Source: Succinatimonas sp.
GTDB taxonomy: Bacteria > Pseudomonadota > Gammaproteobacteria > Enterobacterales > Succinivibrionaceae
DNA: 62,951 nucleotides
NCBI GenBank assembly: GCA_022779845.1
Contig: JALEXT010000051.1
Coordinates: 1-62,951 of the forward strand
Direction of reading: 5' to 3'
Shown one piece after another: positions 46,440-56,680 of the stretch. Every line of letters begins with the position of its first letter. Positions within the stretch are counted from its first letter, which is position 1. A program made the position numbers and the translations under genes. The notes under the pieces are model-generated. The model saw nothing but the letters and a program-made list of their open reading frames with translations, was not told the DNA's origin and made no database searches.

Positions 46440-47234
46440 CTATTTCTTGACGGTTTTTACCTTAGCTGAATCACCGTTTCTTTCGATTACTTCTGCAGCC
46501 AATGCCATATAAGCCTTAGTGCCACTTGACGATTTATCGTAATACATAGCAGGTTTTCCATAACTCGGAGCCTCCGCCAGTCTTACATTTCTTGGAATAA
46601 TGGTTTCGTAAACCAAACTTCCAAAATTATTTTTTAACTCGTCTGACACATCCGATGACAAGCGATTACGGTTGTCAAACATCGTTCTCAAAATTCCTTC
46701 GATCTTTAATTCAGGATTAACCGCATGCGCTAATTGATCCACGGTATCAATTAGCAGAGTGAGGCCTTCCAACGCAAAATACTCACATTGTAACGGTACG
46801 ATAATCGAGTCTGCAGCGCACATGGCATTGACAGTCAAAAGATTTAAAGACGGCGGACAATCGATAAAAATAAAATCGTAATTATCCTTGATAGGTTTTA
46901 ATGCATTTTTAAGACGATATTCACGTCCGTAATAATCAAGTAGCTTTACCTCAGCTGCAGTCAAATCTTCATTGGCAGGAAGCAGATGAAATGATCCTGT
47001 ATTCTCTTTAATCAAGACTTCTTCTGCATCGAGATCATCTATCAGAACCTGGCATACAGTTTTTCTCAACTCAAACTTATTGACACCTGAAGCCATGGTA
47101 GCATTTCCCTGAGGATCACAATCTACTACCAATACACGTTTCTTTAATGCAGCTAAAGATGCGGCCAAATTTACACAGGTAGTAGTCTTTCCGACTCCTC
47201 CTTTCTGATTGGCGATAGCTATAGTTTTTACCAT
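46440..47234 (-). CDS. parA: Chromosome partitioning ATPase ParA/Soj
   Basis: IAIANQKGGVGKTTTCVNLAASLA. Confidence 0.95.
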   Translation of the reverse strand: MVKTIAIANQKGGVGKTTTCVNLAASLAALKKRVLVVDCDPQGNATMASGVNKFELRKTVCQVLIDDLDAEEVLIKENTGSFHLLPANEDLTAAEVKLLDYYGREYRLKNALKPIKDNYDFIFIDCPPSLNLLTVNAMCAADSIIVPLQCEYFALEGLTLLIDTVDQLAHAVNPELKIEGILRTMFDNRNRLSSDVSDELKNNFGSLVYETIIPRNVRLAEAPSYGKPAMYYDKSSSGTKAYMALAAEVIERNGDSAKVKTVKK

Positions 47235-47249
47235 TTTTTTTATTCCTGT

Positions 47250-47921
47250 TTATTGTTTGCGTAAAGACATTACTACCGCTTGTCTTGTGGCATTCAGTCC
47301 CGGTACGTTTAATTTTTCAATTCTGTCTATAACAACATCTTCTGGAACGTTACCGAGTTCTTCTTCCGAAAGTTTTGCTTTCATAGCAACAAATTTACCA
47401 TCAGATACCAGCAATTCTCGGCACCAATTTACAATCTTATCCAAAGGCGCAAAAGCACGACTAACTATACAGTCAAATTGTTCTTTTGGTTTCAATTCTT
47501 CACAACGGCAATTTTCCGGTATCACATTACCTAGTTTTAATACAGCTACAGCATTTTTTACAAAAGAGATTTTTTTGGCTACTGAATCTATCAAAGTAAA
47601 TCTAATCTCTGGATGTAAAATTGCCAACACCAAACCAGGAAATCCAGGGCCAGTTCCTACATCAGCAATGTTATGTCCACATATATAAGGTTCTATACTT
47701 ATCGAGTCGATTATATGCAATACGACCATTTCTTCAGGATCTCTGATGGCAGTAAGGTTTAAAGCTTTATTCCATTGATGTAGCAACCCTACCAACTTGG
47801 TCATTTGCTCTACTTTCGAATCACTTAATGCAACGTTACATGAAGATTGTCCCCATAAAAGACGGATTTTTTCACTGATAGCCTCTGAAGAAAAAACTTG
47901 GTCTATATTTTTTGTTTTCAT
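47250..47921 (-). CDS. rsmG: 16S rRNA m7G527 methyltransferase RsmG
   Basis: [49 protein letters not shown]. Confidence 0.95.
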   Translation of the reverse strand: MKTKNIDQVFSSEAISEKIRLLWGQSSCNVALSDSKVEQMTKLVGLLHQWNKALNLTAIRDPEEMVVLHIIDSISIEPYICGHNIADVGTGPGFPGLVLAILHPEIRFTLIDSVAKKISFVKNAVAVLKLGNVIPENCRCEELKPKEQFDCIVSRAFAPLDKIVNWCRELLVSDGKFVAMKAKLSEEELGNVPEDVVIDRIEKLNVPGLNATRQAVVMSLRKQ

Positions 47922-49804
47922 CTCTGTCCCAATAAACCTAATTTCTTAAGATGTACTAGTAAAATAGAAATTGCCGCAGGGGTAACTCCTGAGATCCTTG
48001 ATGCCATACCTATGGTCTCAGGCTTAAATTGATTAAGTTTTTGTGCAACTTCTTTTGACAAAGCAGGAATAGACGAATAATCGAAATTTAATGGTAACAA
48101 TGTATTTTCATTGCTACGATTTTTCTTAATATCATCCAACTCACGCTTTAAATATCCTTGATACTTAACTTGAATTTCAACCTGTTCTGCAGCCTGCGGT
48201 TCTGTAACCAAAGGCTCAAGACCTGATGCTCTAATTAAGGTTTCATACCTTACTTCCGGTCTTCTTAACAATTCCTCAAGACTCTGTTCCTGTGACATAG
48301 GATTATTCAAAATCTTGCTTATACTTTTTCCCTGTTCTGTTGAAGGCTTCACAAGGTAAGATCTAAGACGATTTCTTTCTTGCTCTATTTCTTTTTCTTT
48401 CTTCTCAAATCTTATCCAGCGTTCATCGGAAATAACCCCCAATTCCCTGGCCTTAGGAGTCAATCTTTCATCAGCATTATCTTCTCTTAGGATCAAGCGA
48501 TGTTCAGCCCTTGAAGTAAACATACGGTAAGGTTCTTTTGTACCGAGAGTACAAAGATCATCCATCAGTACGCCGACATATGCCTGTTCCCGTCCAGGGA
48601 ACCACGGCTTCAATCCCTTAACAAAAAGTCCGGCATTGATACCGGCCAAAAGACCTTGAGCGGCAGCCTCTTCATATCCGGTTGTTCCGTTAATCTGTCC
48701 GGCAAGAAATAAACCAGGGATAATTTTTGACTGCATCGAGACAGATAATTCTCTTGGATCATAAAAATCGTATTCAATAGCATATCCAGGTCTTGCTATT
48801 ACAGCATTTTCTAACCCTTCGATGGAATGTATGAATGCTTCCTGTACATCAAACGGAAGAGATGTTGAGATACCGTTTGGATACACTAAAGGAGAAGTCA
48901 ATCCTTCCGGTTCAATAAAAATTTGATGTGAAGTTCTGTCAGGATATCTTACTATTTTATCTTCAATAGACGGGCAATAACGAGGACCGACACTGTGGAT
49001 CACTCCTGAATACAGAGGAGAGCGATCCAATCCTCCGCGAATAATTTCATGAGTTTTCTCGTTTGTCCTGGTAATAAAACAAGGTACCTGTTTAGGATGT
49101 ATATCCTGAGAATGCATAAATGAAAAAACAGGTTGCGGATTTTCTGGTTCCTGTTTTTGCATTTTGGAAAAGTCAATGCTGTCGGCATAGATTCTAGCAG
49201 GGGTACCTGTTTTAAGTCTTCCTACCTTAAGTCCCAATTCCTTTAAGTTTTCAGCCAAAGCGACAGAAGCAGGATCTCCGGCTCGTCCTCCGCTGTAATG
49301 ATCCAAGCCTATATGAATAAGACCGTTTAAAAAAGTGCCGGCACAAATGATCACAGCTTTTGCAAAGAAATCTACTCCGCCAGCTGTTTTAACTCCACAA
49401 ACAGTTCCATCCTTAAAGATCACTGCTGTGCAAGGTTGCTGAAAAACAGTAAGATTAGGATAAGAGGCCAAAGTTTGTCTTATTACTTGTTTATAAAGAT
49501 GGCGATCCGTCTGTGCTCTTGTAGCTCTTACTGCAGGCCCTTTTGAAGAATTTAAAGAACGAAATTGAATACCTGCCTGATCGATGGCTCCAGGACAAAC
49601 ACCCCCCATTGCATCTACTTCTTTTAATAAATGTCCTTTGCCTATACCTCCGAAAGCCGGATTGCAGGACATTTCTCCAACTGTTTCAAGATTGTGTGTT
49701 AAAAGCAAGGTTTTGCATTTCAATCTGGCACTGGCTGCAGCTGCTTCTATTCCGGCATGTCCTGCGCCAACAACAATAACGTCAAAATTTCTCAGCGGAT
49801 TCAT
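47918..49804 (-). CDS. mnmG: tRNA uridine-5-carboxymethylaminomethyl modification enzyme MnmG
   Basis: [53 protein letters not shown]. Confidence 0.97.
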   Translation of the reverse strand: MNPLRNFDVIVVGAGHAGIEAAAASARLKCKTLLLTHNLETVGEMSCNPAFGGIGKGHLLKEVDAMGGVCPGAIDQAGIQFRSLNSSKGPAVRATRAQTDRHLYKQVIRQTLASYPNLTVFQQPCTAVIFKDGTVCGVKTAGGVDFFAKAVIICAGTFLNGLIHIGLDHYSGGRAGDPASVALAENLKELGLKVGRLKTGTPARIYADSIDFSKMQKQEPENPQPVFSFMHSQDIHPKQVPCFITRTNEKTHEIIRGGLDRSPLYSGVIHSVGPRYCPSIEDKIVRYPDRTSHQIFIEPEGLTSPLVYPNGISTSLPFDVQEAFIHSIEGLENAVIARPGYAIEYDFYDPRELSVSMQSKIIPGLFLAGQINGTTGYEEAAAQGLLAGINAGLFVKGLKPWFPGREQAYVGVLMDDLCTLGTKEPYRMFTSRAEHRLILREDNADERLTPKARELGVISDERWIRFEKKEKEIEQERNRLRSYLVKPSTEQGKSISKILNNPMSQEQSLEELLRRPEVRYETLIRASGLEPLVTEPQAAEQVEIQVKYQGYLKRELDDIKKNRSNENTLLPLNFDYSSIPALSKEVAQKLNQFKPETIGMASRISGVTPAAISILLVHLKKLGLLGQR

Positions 49805-50246
49805 CTTGTAAGCCTTTAGAAGATACTTCCTTCGTTGATAGAGTAAGGATGTAAAAATGGAGTAGTGACAGTTGTACTCAACGTTAACGTTTGTTGAAAA
49901 ATACGAAGCTAATAATTAATAAATAAAAAAATATTAATTATTAATATATTTCTTTATTATTTTTATTATTAGTCATGTAAAAACAGACGAAAAGTCAAAA
50001 AAGAACAACTAAAACAACATATTAACATCATATTAATTCTGTTATGAATCGGTAAAATATCGTTTGAGTTTGGTGGAAAAAAGCTAACTTTTAAACAGTA
50101 TAAAAATTCTTCATATTTTCTCAAACATTACGCGACAGCTGATCCCATGACTCTCAACAGACTAATCACAACTTTTTAGCGTAATTTTATCAAAGATGCA
50201 GGCATTGATTTCTGGAGATGATTCTTTATGGGCATCAGATGTAAAA

Positions 50247-50276
50247 AAGCCTGACCACCATTAGGATGTCAGGCTT
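50247..50276. terminator. Terminator-like hairpin downstream of efp
   Basis: AAGCCTGAC-N12-GTCAGGCTT with flanking A/T tracts. Confidence 0.7.
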
Positions 50277-50309
50277 GTTTTCGTGTTTTTAAAATCTTAG
50301 ATCTGATGT

Positions 50310-50873
50310 TTATACACGTTTCTTGAACTCATTGGTACGAGTATCGATTTCGATCTTGTCACCAGTTTTGACAAAGTCAGGAACTGAGATGGTATAACCG
50401 GTACCGGCCAATTTTGCAGGTTTGGTTACTTTACCGGAGGTATCGCCGCGGACAGCTGGCTCTGTGTATTCTACTTCGCGAACGATGCTAATGGGAAGTT
50501 CTACGCTGATGGCTTTGCCGTTATAGAAAGTAACCTGGCAAACATCTTCCATGCCGTCAATAAGGTAATTAAGGACATCACCCATATTGTCTTTATCCAC
50601 GTCATACTGGTTAAATTCTTCATCCATGAAAACGTAGAAAGGATCATTGAGGTAGGAGTAGGTGCAGTCTTTGTGCTCGAGAACAACATCTTCAAGACGA
50701 TCGTCGGCACGGAATACTTTTTCGGTACCTGCGTTGGAGAGCAAGCTCTTCAGTTTCATTTTTACTACGGCGGCGTTACGACCAGATTTGCTATATTCAG
50801 CCTTCTGAACAACCATAGGATTGCCGTCGACCATGATCACGTTGCCGGCACGTACTTCTTGAGCTAACTTCAT
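50310..50873 (-). CDS. efp: Elongation factor P (Arg32 type)
   Basis: [43 protein letters not shown] at residue 32. Confidence 0.96.
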   Translation of the reverse strand: MKLAQEVRAGNVIMVDGNPMVVQKAEYSKSGRNAAVVKMKLKSLLSNAGTEKVFRADDRLEDVVLEHKDCTYSYLNDPFYVFMDEEFNQYDVDKDNMGDVLNYLIDGMEDVCQVTFYNGKAISVELPISIVREVEYTEPAVRGDTSGKVTKPAKLAGTGYTISVPDFVKTGDKIEIDTRTNEFKKRV

Positions 50874-51083
50874 TTGATAAACCTTTTTGTTGATTTTGTT
50901 TAAAGTATAAACAAACCCCTTTTTCTAAGAGGTGATAACTGTGTACTGCTAAAATCAGCTGATTTTGTCACAGCTGAACTGCTGACGCGACATTTTAGCA
51001 GATACAAGCGTTTTTTTACAGGGAGATGTTATTTGATTACACATGTGTTCTACAGATTATTCAACAATAAAATATGTTGAAAA

Positions 51084-52163
51084 TTAAGAGTTTTTTAAGT
51101 TTATACCATCTATAAATTTTATAAGGTTGTCTGTAAGTGAACCTAGCTTTAACAGATGCAATGACCACTTAGCACATACCTGTTCCCATTTCGGAAGAAA
51201 TTCAAGCAATGACGGGAGCTGCTGATTTGTTCTTACTCCGTTATATTCAAGATTAAAATAACGTATTATCTTTATATCATCTTGATATTCAGGTAAATAT
51301 TCAGACATCCTGTCAAAAAGTGAATTAAGTTTGATGATATGAGCTTGTTCACTTTGTGGGTATATTTGCCAAAGAAAAGGTTTTCCGCAAAGCATCGCTC
51401 TGACGACAGATTCCTCCCCGCGTACGCAGTTTAGATCTGATGAAAGCAGGATATTGTCGTATTCGTCCTGACTGCACATATCTACGGCATTAAGTTCTAA
51501 GTTGTCTAATCTATGTTGTTGCCCAGGTTTTAGAGAAAGCTTCAAAATGTTATTTACATTATCAAGAGCGAGTCCTTTAAACACCGTGATTTTTACAGAA
51601 GCTCCTGTTGCAGAAAGAACATGAAAAAAATCTGTAATATTATGATTTTTATAGGAAAAAAGTGATAAATGTATACCCTTTTGTATGGAAAAATGATAAG
51701 TCCGCGAATTTATCTTGTTTAACAAATTTTGTTCGAAAATCAACCCGCCTGTTTTTTTACTAAAACCTGGAAAAAAGAAATAACTGTTCAGACCGTCTGC
51801 AGAGGATGACAATCCGTGACAGTCTTCTGAAAATTTTTCTGCCGTCAGGTACTCGAGTTCTATAACTAATGAATGGTGTTCACGCAGTTTTTGATTTAAC
51901 AGATCAGGCAGACGGCACGAAAAAGCTTCAACCACAATATCAGAAGGTTGATAGCTCCCGTGATCTGGCCATTTTGAAATCTTTAACAATTGATTTGTAA
52001 GATCTTGTCTGTCTGTAATGGTATAGAGAGTTTGCAGATCATTACAAAAAAGGCGTACTTCTATATTTTTTTTGCTCAGTGTGCGGGCAAGCCGAAGGCT
52101 GAAGCCTGCATCACCGTAGTTGTCTATTACGTCACAAAAGATATCGTATTTTTGGTAGTCCAT
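51084..52163 (-). CDS. earP: EF-P arginine rhamnosyltransferase EarP
   Basis: YDIFCDVIDNYGDAGFSLRLARTLS, DLNCVRGEESVVRAMLCGKPFLWQIYPQ. Confidence 0.9.
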   Translation of the reverse strand: MDYQKYDIFCDVIDNYGDAGFSLRLARTLSKKNIEVRLFCNDLQTLYTITDRQDLTNQLLKISKWPDHGSYQPSDIVVEAFSCRLPDLLNQKLREHHSLVIELEYLTAEKFSEDCHGLSSSADGLNSYFFFPGFSKKTGGLIFEQNLLNKINSRTYHFSIQKGIHLSLFSYKNHNITDFFHVLSATGASVKITVFKGLALDNVNNILKLSLKPGQQHRLDNLELNAVDMCSQDEYDNILLSSDLNCVRGEESVVRAMLCGKPFLWQIYPQSEQAHIIKLNSLFDRMSEYLPEYQDDIKIIRYFNLEYNGVRTNQQLPSLLEFLPKWEQVCAKWSLHLLKLGSLTDNLIKFIDGINLKNS

Positions 52164-52385
52164 CTTTTAAGGTCTCCTGCTGACGGTTATGCAAAAAAAA
52201 ATAATTTTTTTTATGTGTAAAATTATGAGTTTTTAGCAGTGTCAAGATCAAATCAATAGCTTATAAATTTAATGGCGCTTGTAAATACACAGTCTTTTTC
52301 GCATAATGTTTGGGGGATTTTTTATTAAATTATTATATTGATTTATATACATATTTTATAGCTTGAAGGGGGAGCATTCAAAGCG

Positions 52386-54647
52386 ATGATTCGTTTCATA
52401 ATGAAGAGGGATGGGAGAAAAGTTGCTTTTAATGAGCAGAAAATCTCCAACGCGATCCGAAAGGCTTTGATCTCTGTTCACCCTGATGACGAAATTACCG
52501 TAGCAGACGAAAAAATAGTCTTAAAGCTTACCTCCATGGTTGTTGCCGATATTGAAAAAGAGCTTCCCAAGACACCGTCTGTCGAGCGCACCCAAGATCT
52601 TATTGAACAGGCCATGATTAAATCAGGTCTTGCTTCTGAAGCCAAAAATTTTATCCTTTACCGTCAGCGTCGCACCAATGCACGTACTTACAATGCAGAT
52701 CTGACCAAGATTTATAGAGATCTGACTTCGAAGAGTACTGCAGATATGGATCTTAAGCGAGAGAACGCCAATATTGATGCCAATGCCCCTATGGGATTGA
52801 TGTTGAGATTCGGTTCTGAAGGTGCGAAGGATTACGTTAAGCGTTATGTTTTGCGCCCGGAGCATGCTTTGGCTCATGCACGCGGTGATATTCATATTCA
52901 CGATTTGGATTTCTATCTTTTAACAATTAATTGTTGCCAAATAGGTCTTAAGGATCTGTTCAAGCGTGGTTTTTCAACAGGGCACGGTTTTTTACGCGAA
53001 CCTCAGTCAATTCAGTCTGCCGCCGCTTTATGCTGTATAGCTATTCAGTCAAATCAGAATGACATGCATGGCGGTCAGTCTATTCCTATGTTTGAGTATG
53101 ATCTTGCACCTTATGTGGCCAAATCATACATAAAACATGTAGGCAAGGTTATGGAGATTTGCTTAAGACGTGAGCAAATGGATATTTCCTCGCTAAAGAG
53201 CTTTTGTAATGAGCTTTATGAAGTAAAAGGCACTTTGTTAGATAAAGAGGCACAGCAAAAGATTCAGGAATTTGTGGAGCAGGAATTAGTACAGCTAGGA
53301 TCCAATGATGCCAAGGCTGATGCTTCATATGTCATGATGGAATCTTTAAAGCTTACGCAGCGTGAAACTTATCAGGCAATGGAAGCGCTGATACACAACT
53401 TAAATTCCATGCAATCGCGAGCAGGTGCTCAGGTACCTTTTTCTTCGATCAATTACGGAACTGGAACTACTGCCGAACAACGCATGATCATGAGGAACGT
53501 GTTGTTGGCAACAGACGCCGGTTTGGGCGGTGGTGAAACTCCGATTTTTCCGGTTCAGATTTTTAAAGTAAAGGACGGAATTAATACCAAAGCAGGTGAT
53601 CCTAATTATGATCTTTTCAGATTAGCATGCAAAGTTTCTGCTAAACGTCTTTTCCCTAATTTTTCCTTCTTAGACGCACCTTTTAATATTAAATATTACA
53701 AGGAAGGACATCCTGAAACAGAAGTTGCTTTGATGGGATGTCGTACCCGTGTAGTATCTAATGATTTTGATAAAACCAAGGAAATTATTCCCGGGAGAGG
53801 CAATTTGTCATTTACGTCAGTGAATCTGCCTAGACTCGGTATCGAAGCCCACGGTTCGCTCAGCAGATTCTATACTTCGGTTGACAGAACCTTTGCCATG
53901 GTTTTTGAACAATTGAAGGATCGTTTCGACATTATTGCAAAGAAACGAGTATTGAATTATCCGTTCTTAATGGGACAGGGAATTTGGATTGGTTCAGATA
54001 AGCTTGATCCTGAAGATTATATTGAAGATATCATCAAGCATGGAACTATGTCGGTTGGTTTTATCGGTCTTGCCGAATGTCTCAAAGCATTAGTCGGCAA
54101 ACATCACGGTGAAAGTTCTGAAGCAAACGAATTAGGTCTTGAAATTGTAAGGCATATGCGAGAGCTGACAGACAGACATACTCAGGAAACAGGACTTAAT
54201 TTTTCGCTTTTTTCAACTCCGGCAGAAGGTTTATCAGGTCGTTTTGTAAAGATTGATCAGCAGTTATATGGAAAGCTCACCGGAGTTACAGACAGAGCTT
54301 ATTACACCAATAGCTTCCACGTTCCTGTTTATTACGATATATCGGCAGCAGATAAGATTAAAATAGAAGGTCCTTATCATGAATTATGTAATGCCGGTTC
54401 TATCTCTTATGTTGAATTGGACGGTGACTTGACTAAAAATGTCGATGCATTTGAAAAAGTTATTTTATATATGAAGCAATGTGGTGTCGGCTATGGATCG
54501 GTCAACCATCCTGTGGATCGTTGCCCCGTATGCAATTATGTAGGGGTTATAAATGATGTTTGTCCTCGTTGTGGTAGACGAGACGGAGAAGGGATCAGCA
54601 TCGAACGTTTAAGACGACTTGGTGTTGACTGCAGTTGCTTTGATTAG
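52386..54647 (+). CDS. nrdD: Anaerobic (class III) ribonucleoside-triphosphate reductase large chain, lacking the C-terminal glycyl-radical segment
   Basis: ATP-cone MKRDGRKVAFNEQKISNAIRKAL; IHDLDFY; C-terminal Zn ribbon CPVCNYVGVINDVCPRCGRRDGEG, then LRRLGVDCSCFD stop. Confidence 0.93.
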   Translation: MIRFIMKRDGRKVAFNEQKISNAIRKALISVHPDDEITVADEKIVLKLTSMVVADIEKELPKTPSVERTQDLIEQAMIKSGLASEAKNFILYRQRRTNARTYNADLTKIYRDLTSKSTADMDLKRENANIDANAPMGLMLRFGSEGAKDYVKRYVLRPEHALAHARGDIHIHDLDFYLLTINCCQIGLKDLFKRGFSTGHGFLREPQSIQSAAALCCIAIQSNQNDMHGGQSIPMFEYDLAPYVAKSYIKHVGKVMEICLRREQMDISSLKSFCNELYEVKGTLLDKEAQQKIQEFVEQELVQLGSNDAKADASYVMMESLKLTQRETYQAMEALIHNLNSMQSRAGAQVPFSSINYGTGTTAEQRMIMRNVLLATDAGLGGGETPIFPVQIFKVKDGINTKAGDPNYDLFRLACKVSAKRLFPNFSFLDAPFNIKYYKEGHPETEVALMGCRTRVVSNDFDKTKEIIPGRGNLSFTSVNLPRLGIEAHGSLSRFYTSVDRTFAMVFEQLKDRFDIIAKKRVLNYPFLMGQGIWIGSDKLDPEDYIEDIIKHGTMSVGFIGLAECLKALVGKHHGESSEANELGLEIVRHMRELTDRHTQETGLNFSLFSTPAEGLSGRFVKIDQQLYGKLTGVTDRAYYTNSFHVPVYYDISAADKIKIEGPYHELCNAGSISYVELDGDLTKNVDAFEKVILYMKQCGVGYGSVNHPVDRCPVCNYVGVINDVCPRCGRRDGEGISIERLRRLGVDCSCFD

Positions 54648-54727
54648 AGAATAGATTTTTTCTCATTTAATTATTTTTCCCGCCTTGATGCGGTATCTTG
54701 CATATATTGTTTTGAGGAGTGATGGCT

Positions 54728-54886
54728 ATGCAATCAAGATTACATGCTCATAATGGAGTGGTTGGTGAAGGTGTTAAATTTGAGCGTATCAGAAGAGTGA
54801 CCGGGTATTTGGTCGGTACTCTGGATCGTTTTAACAATGCCAAAAGAGCTGAAGTAAACGATCGTGTTAAACATATGCATGTATGA
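54728..54886 (+). CDS. 52-aa protein equivalent to the NrdD C-terminal glycyl-radical segment
   Basis: MQSRLHAHNGVVGEGVKFERIRRVTGYLVGTLDRFNNAKRAEVNDRVKHMHV; SD GAGGAG at 54714-54719; compare the RRVCGYL...KQEEVKRRVKH tail of E. coli NrdD (from memory). In-frame ATG also at 54722. Confidence 0.85.
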   Translation: MQSRLHAHNGVVGEGVKFERIRRVTGYLVGTLDRFNNAKRAEVNDRVKHMHV

Positions 54887-54893
54887 GTAAGCC

Positions 54894-55436
54894 ATGTCTG
54901 ATCTGGATATTCTGGATCAAACCACTTTGAGAATTGCCGGGGCCGTTCAGGAATCAATCGTTGACGGCCCCGGCATTCGTTACGTGATCTTCACGCAAGG
55001 TTGCCCTTTTCACTGTAAGGGGTGTCATAACCAGCAATCATGGGATTTTAACGGTGGTTTGGAAGTTCGTCTTAAGGTTTTGTATGACGAAATGAAGCGT
55101 GATCCTCTGGTAGGCGGTGTAACCTTTTCCGGTGGAGAACCTTTTATACAACCAAAACCTTTGACAGTATTTGCAAAAATAGTTAAAGCTCAGGGGTATT
55201 CTTTGTGGTCGTATACCGGATTCACTTTTGAAAAATTATTGGATAATCCCGATAGAAAAGCATTATTAGAACAACTTGACGTAGTAGTAGATGGTCAGTT
55301 TATTCTTTCAAAAAAGTCTTTAGATCTTGATTTCAGAGGTTCATCAAATCAACGCATTATCGATGTACAACAATCGCTGAAAACAGGAAAAATCGTTTTA
55401 GCTTCTGGTTTTGTGGGAGAGCGTGATAACAAATAG
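54894..55436 (+). CDS. nrdG: Anaerobic ribonucleotide reductase-activating protein (radical SAM)
   Basis: QGCPFHCKGCHN (CxxxCxxC), GGVTFSGGEPF. Confidence 0.94.
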   Translation: MSDLDILDQTTLRIAGAVQESIVDGPGIRYVIFTQGCPFHCKGCHNQQSWDFNGGLEVRLKVLYDEMKRDPLVGGVTFSGGEPFIQPKPLTVFAKIVKAQGYSLWSYTGFTFEKLLDNPDRKALLEQLDVVVDGQFILSKKSLDLDFRGSSNQRIIDVQQSLKTGKIVLASGFVGERDNK

Positions 55437-55447
55437 GTAGGCTTTGC

Positions 55448-56680
55448 ATGGGAAATTCGCAGGATCTAAATAGTGAAAGTATAGTTATTTGCCCGTCATG
55501 TGATCTTGCTGTATTGCTTCCTGCTTATCGTCGCGGCTATCAATGCCGTTGTCCGCGTTGTAAAAGGTTATTGAGACCTGCAAACAAAATATCGTTGACC
55601 CAAGGTGCTGCAGTGGCAATATCGGCGATATTGATGATGTTGTGTGCGTTGCCTTTGCCTTTTTTTTCGTTGTCATCAGCTGGTAATTCAGCTTCTTTTT
55701 CACTTTTATCCTTATGTTTAATTTTTGAGGATTGGTTTTTTCTTGCGGCATTGTTTGTAAGTACGGTGTTGTTATTACCGTTGTGCATGTTGTTGATCAT
55801 ATGTGCAATTGGTTTTTTCGGATATAAACCGTCAAAGACAGTAGCTACTGTTTATTCTTTTTGTCATATATGTTCTTTTGTCGATGTATTTGTATTGGCG
55901 GTGGCAATAAGTCTTGTCAAGATAACCTCCTTAGCGGCAGTTGATTTTCTTTCTGGATTTTACCTGTTCATTATATTTTCATGGATGACTGTATGGTGTT
56001 GGAATAAATACCGTCCTGTTTCGATATGGAAGTTGGTGAGTGAAGGGCCAGAATTACAAATAAATCTTGAATTGAATGGAAAAGATCAGGGAATAAAGAT
56101 TTGCAGACGGTGTTCATGTGCTTTTGTTAGTCATGCAAAAGAAGCTGTTTGCCCCAGATGCGGGATGAATACTTCCTTCCGTCAGAAAAGTTGCGGACAA
56201 AAATGTGTTGCATTGCTGCTTGCCGCATCGATATTGTTTTTACCATCAAATCTGTACCCTGTAATGTTCACCACTTATCTTGGAAATACGGAAGGATCTA
56301 ATATCGTAGAAGGTGCTTTATTTTTGTGGAAAAGCGGATCTTGGTTAGTAGCGTCTGTAATTATTGTTGCATCACTGTTTATTCCCGGATTTAAAATTTT
56401 GGCATTGTCTTATTTGTCTTTTAAGGTAAATAAAGGTGCAATCACTAATCCTGTAGCTTTGTCCAGACTTTTCCATTTAGTTGAATTTATAGGTAAATGG
56501 TCAATGCTTGATGTGTTTGTTGTGATCATCATGACTGTAGCCGTCAGGTTCGGAGGTTTGATGTCGATCGCTCCTGGTCTTGCTATTTTGACCTTCTGTT
56601 TAGTTGTTTTAGTTACTTTATGGGCTGCAGCCTCATTCGATGAGAGACTTATTTGGGATAAGTACGTTGAAAAAAAATAG
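55448..56680 (+). CDS. pqiA: PqiA-like intermembrane transport protein
   Basis: Two zinc-ribbon/TM halves: CPSCDLAVLLP...CPRC and CRRCSCAFVS...CPRCG; MFTTYLG. Confidence 0.88.
   Translation: MGNSQDLNSESIVICPSCDLAVLLPAYRRGYQCRCPRCKRLLRPANKISLTQGAAVAISAILMMLCALPLPFFSLSSAGNSASFSLLSLCLIFEDWFFLAALFVSTVLLLPLCMLLIICAIGFFGYKPSKTVATVYSFCHICSFVDVFVLAVAISLVKITSLAAVDFLSGFYLFIIFSWMTVWCWNKYRPVSIWKLVSEGPELQINLELNGKDQGIKICRRCSCAFVSHAKEAVCPRCGMNTSFRQKSCGQKCVALLLAASILFLPSNLYPVMFTTYLGNTEGSNIVEGALFLWKSGSWLVASVIIVASLFIPGFKILALSYLSFKVNKGAITNPVALSRLFHLVEFIGKWSMLDVFVVIIMTVAVRFGGLMSIAPGLAILTFCLVVLVTLWAAASFDERLIWDKYVEKK

Noticed and set aside
45369-49804. parS sites near parAB
   Set aside because: No TGTTTCACGTGAAACA or close variant was seen by eye in the window; partial CACGTG hits elsewhere (for example ~10052, ~33828) do not match the full palindrome.
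54748-54957. 69-aa minus-strand ORF overlapping the mini-NrdD ORF
   Set aside because: Antisense shadow ORF; the plus-strand peptide has clear family motifs and an SD, while this one has none.
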